A stretch of 64,000 nt of DNA, taken from the NCBI GenBank assembly GCA_011316305.1, contig SAUG01000082.1, positions 355,411-419,410 on the forward strand. Direction: 5' to 3'. The DNA comes from Rusavskia elegans (taxonomy: Eukaryota; Ascomycota; Lecanoromycetes; Teloschistales; Teloschistaceae). Every line of letters begins with the position of its first letter. The first letter of the stretch is position 1. Below are positions 61,501-64,000 of this stretch, in pieces. The notes under the pieces are model-generated. The model ran no database searches, was not told the origin of the DNA, and was given only the letters and a program-made list of their open reading frames with translations. The position numbers and the translations under genes were made by a program.

Positions 61501-62342
61501 TAATATCCTAAACTAAATAGTATAAATAGCTACCGACTTCTACTATTTTAGAACTAATAGTTTTTTTACTATTACTCTATTTTTATTATTATTTCTAAAG
61601 GCTTCTTTAATAGCTATAATTAAATTATCGAAATAATAAAATATCTAAAAAATTTTTGTTTCTTTATCTTTCGGGGTTATTAAAATAGTCTTCTATACAG
61701 AGCTGGACCTAATTAAAGTCTACTCTTTCTAAATAGATTATTATAAATAGAATTTTAACTATTTCGTTCGGAAACTGATTTATATATAATATAAAGTAAA
61801 TATTTATCTAAATAAACTAAAGTTTTAAAGATCTTTTATTTTCTTTATAGATATTTAGTATTACTGTCTTAATAGTATTATTTCGCTCTATAGAGCGGGG
61901 TAACGAAACTAATATAATAAATAATTAAAATATAATATCTCTATATATTAAAAGGCGTTATATTCGAATTTAGCTATAGGTATAGATATAGTCCGAACTA
62001 CTAAATAGTAAAGGAGTCCTAGCGTAGATTATTATAACTAATCCCGCGTAGCCGCGAAGGTACGATTACGATATTATAAGACGTCTATATTACGGAAGTA
62101 ATTAATAGAAAATAGTAGAAACGTATTTAATAATTATATTAATAACTATCGAGAGAAGCTATCTAATAGGAATAAAAGAGCGATATATATAATAAAAATA
62201 GCCGATAGTACCGATAGATAGCCTTATACTAAAAGACTCTATTATAAAAATCGGCTATAGCGGCTATAGACGGCTATAGATAATTAGGCTCGCTTGCTTG
62301 GCCAATCCTCTAGCGCGCCTCTATAGAGTCGTAGACGTAATA
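55564..62342 (-). mobile_element. LTR retrotransposon copy A, interrupted by copy B
   Basis: Flanked by CGTCT (55559-55563, 62343-62347). Its low-coordinate LTR is split: 55564-55692 plus 59058-59340, together 412 bp. The other LTR is 61931-62342, also 412 bp. The internal region is 59341-61930. Comparison with an empty site in related copies (CCGTCTGGTTTAG near 31880 and, inverted, 63113) confirms that CGTCT is the target sequence. Same family as D and E, opposite orientation. Confidence 0.88.
55693..59052 (-). mobile_element. LTR retrotransposon copy B, nested in the LTR of copy A
   Basis: Flanked by CGAAG (55688-55692, 59053-59057). LTRs are 55693-56100 and 58645-59052, exactly 408 bp each. 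On the minus strand a purine tract AGGGGGGGC (complement of 56103-56111) abuts the 3' LTR, fixing the orientation. Termini TGTAACGTCC and GGACGTAACA remain unmutated at the outer ends. It appears the least mutated copy and would be the best one for reconstructing relationships of the family. The internal 2.5 kb shows no reverse-transcriptase box that I can find. Confidence 0.88.
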
Positions 62343-62347
62343 CGTCT

Positions 62348-62687
62348 AGTTTAGTTATAGTATAGCTATTACGGGAATATATACGTACGTAAAAGATTTT
62401 AGTAAATTATAGTATTTACGAAAAGCTTATATTATTAGTAAAAGAAAAAGAAACGATAACTACGAGGTATATTTTTCTATAAAAATTTCTACGTTAAAAT
62501 ATCGATAGAAAGATACGTTATATTACTAAATAAATTTAAATTTGAATTCTATAGAAAGAATCGTTATTAACGTTAATTAAACTAGAATATAAATTCTACT
62601 ACCGTATATTTAATATTGATATATCAACGTTTGATTTATTTACCGAACCATTGATTTATCGGATACTAAAATCAAAACGAATTAAAT
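62348..62687. mobile_element. Older transposon remnant, right end
   Basis: Continues the element interrupted at 55563 and ends with the inverted, mutated form of the 20033 transposon end (ACCGAACCATTGATTTATCG, then AATCAAAACGAATTAAATAA). About 100 bp of A+T-rich sequence separates it from the next copy, which faces the other way. Confidence 0.7.
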
Positions 62688-62790
62688 AAATATATATAAT
62701 ATATATAATAATTAATCTATAATTATAATATTTTTCATTAAATTCTATTTTTACTACGTTTTTTTATTAGAAGATTATTTTAATTATATT

Positions 62791-63680
62791 TAGTTAATTT
62801 GGTTTTGGTTTTGGTACCCGGTGAACCAGTGGTTCGATAAGTAAATCAAACGTTAATATACCAATATTAAATATACGGTAGCAGAATTTATATCTAAATT
62901 TAGTTAATATAAATAACGGTTTTTTCTATAGAATTTTGATTTAAATTTGCTTAGTAATATAACGTATCCTTCTACCGATAATTTAACTAACGTAGAAATT
63001 TTTATAGATAAATATACCTCGCAGTTATCGTTTCTTTTTCTTTTACTAGTAATATAAGTCTAAAAGCTCTTACGTACGTATATACTCCCGCTAATAGCTA
63101 TAGCTATAAGCTAAACCAGACGGTAGTACCTTTCTATATCCGTAATAACTATATCTACCCGCGCGGTCGTCGACTATCTCGTTATAACCAGAGTAATCTA
63201 TTTTAACTTCGATAAAAATAGCCTTTTTACCGCCTTTAAAACGCGTTATCCGACCTTTCTACTTTCTTTTAACCTAATTAACTAGATAAAGCTTCTAGCT
63301 ATAGTAGCTAGCGTACTACCTAGCGACCCTTTTAAAGCTAGGTAGGCTAAAAAATACTTTAATAGTTTAGCGGAACGTTTAGATATAGGTTATATAATAA
63401 ATATAGCCGAGGTAATAAATATAGATAATTACTTCGTAATATAGTAGATAGATATAGCGGAAATATTAGAAGCTAATAATTATATATAATATTAAAAAAG
63501 GATACTATAAATTTTATCTAACAAATATATCTTTAGCTATAAAAATTTCTTTACTATATATAAAATATAATAATTGTTACTATATATAATATTAATAAAA
63601 TATATATATATATATAAAAATTTAATATAATTCTAAATAAAAGCTTTCTAGAAAGGATTTTAATTATATATTTCGATAAA
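62791..63680 (+). mobile_element. Another copy of the same transposon, in the opposite orientation
   Basis: Begins TAGTTAATTTGGTTTTGGTT and GTACCCGGTGAACCAGTGGT, the closest mutated match to the un-mutated end at 20033. Sequence similar to 55563-54980 (inverted) continues to about 63680 including the empty target ACCAGACGGTAGTACC near 63113. Beyond 63680 to the window edge the sequence is A+T-rich and unassigned. Confidence 0.7.
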
Positions 63681-64000
63681 TTTCTAAATATTTTTAAAGT
63701 TTTTTTATAGCTACTAGAAATTATATTTTTTTAACTAACTAGTTTATTTAAATAGATATTTTATTTTTAATTTCTTATTCTTTTTAGATTCTATAAATCC
63801 TTTATCTAAAATAGTTTCTATTTTCTATTTCTTTTTATTATTAATAAATTCCGGTAATAAATATTTAGATAATTTATTATTTTAATAATAATCGAATTTT
63901 TCTATTAAAAATATATAAAAGATATTAAAAATTTTAAATCTAATTAGAAAAGTTAACTAGTAAATCTATAATTCTATATATTTCGAAATCCGATATAAAT

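Overview
The window looks like nuclear DNA of a filamentous ascomycete (Pezizomycotina). Short introns of about 50-100 nt with GT..AG ends interrupt the genes. The gene families are typical of these fungi: a NACHT-ankyrin STAND receptor, a rhodopsin-like seven-helix membrane protein, a YwbE-type protein, an O-methyltransferase and small secreted proteins. About 34.5 kb of repeats carries the scar of repeat-induced point mutation (RIP): extremely A+T-rich, almost no CA/TG, CG retained. I cannot name the species.

The window has two compartments. Positions 1 to about 29,417 have ordinary composition and carry genes. They hold the C-terminal end of an acidic protein (1-187), a small cysteine-free secreted protein (1006-1610), a complete four-exon NACHT-ankyrin receptor of about 2,046 residues (8815-2437, minus), and then a run of damaged or short genes. 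These include a degraded membrane-anchored protein (about 9.2-10.2 kb), an unrecognised two-exon gene (10.9-11.4 kb), a broken gene (12.5-13.8 kb), a single-pass membrane protein (14.8-15.8 kb), a frameshifted O-methyltransferase (16.8-18.2 kb), and an F-box/2EXR-like gene (18.9-19.4 kb). Next come a helical pore-forming-like gene lying head-to-head with a 5'-truncated subtilase (20.7-23.3 kb), a secreted protein (23.6-24.2 kb), a rhodopsin-like protein (26.2-27.4 kb), and a frameshifted YwbE-family gene (28.4-29.0 kb).

From 29,418 to the end the sequence is a nest of RIP-mutated transposons with no intact gene. Target-site duplications (TSDs) let the insertion order be read. A hAT-like element (29426-32459) contains a second one. 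A Ty3/gypsy fragment is split by an LTR element (35840-39191). A full Ty3/gypsy element (40786-51510) has one LTR split by another LTR element (40872-44229). An older element is split by LTR element A (55564-62342), which is itself split inside its LTR by element B (55693-59052). Four copies of one compact LTR family with about 412-bp LTRs and a gag-like zinc knuckle account for much of the island. Two hAT-like elements of about 1.2 kb sit at 39.5-40.7 and 52.7-53.9 kb.

The gene side is most simply read as an accessory region beside a repeat island. The receptor is the most intact and recognisable gene. Many neighbours are frameshifted or truncated. The truncated pore-former/subtilase pair is the most suggestive functional arrangement, but both partners appear broken in this copy.
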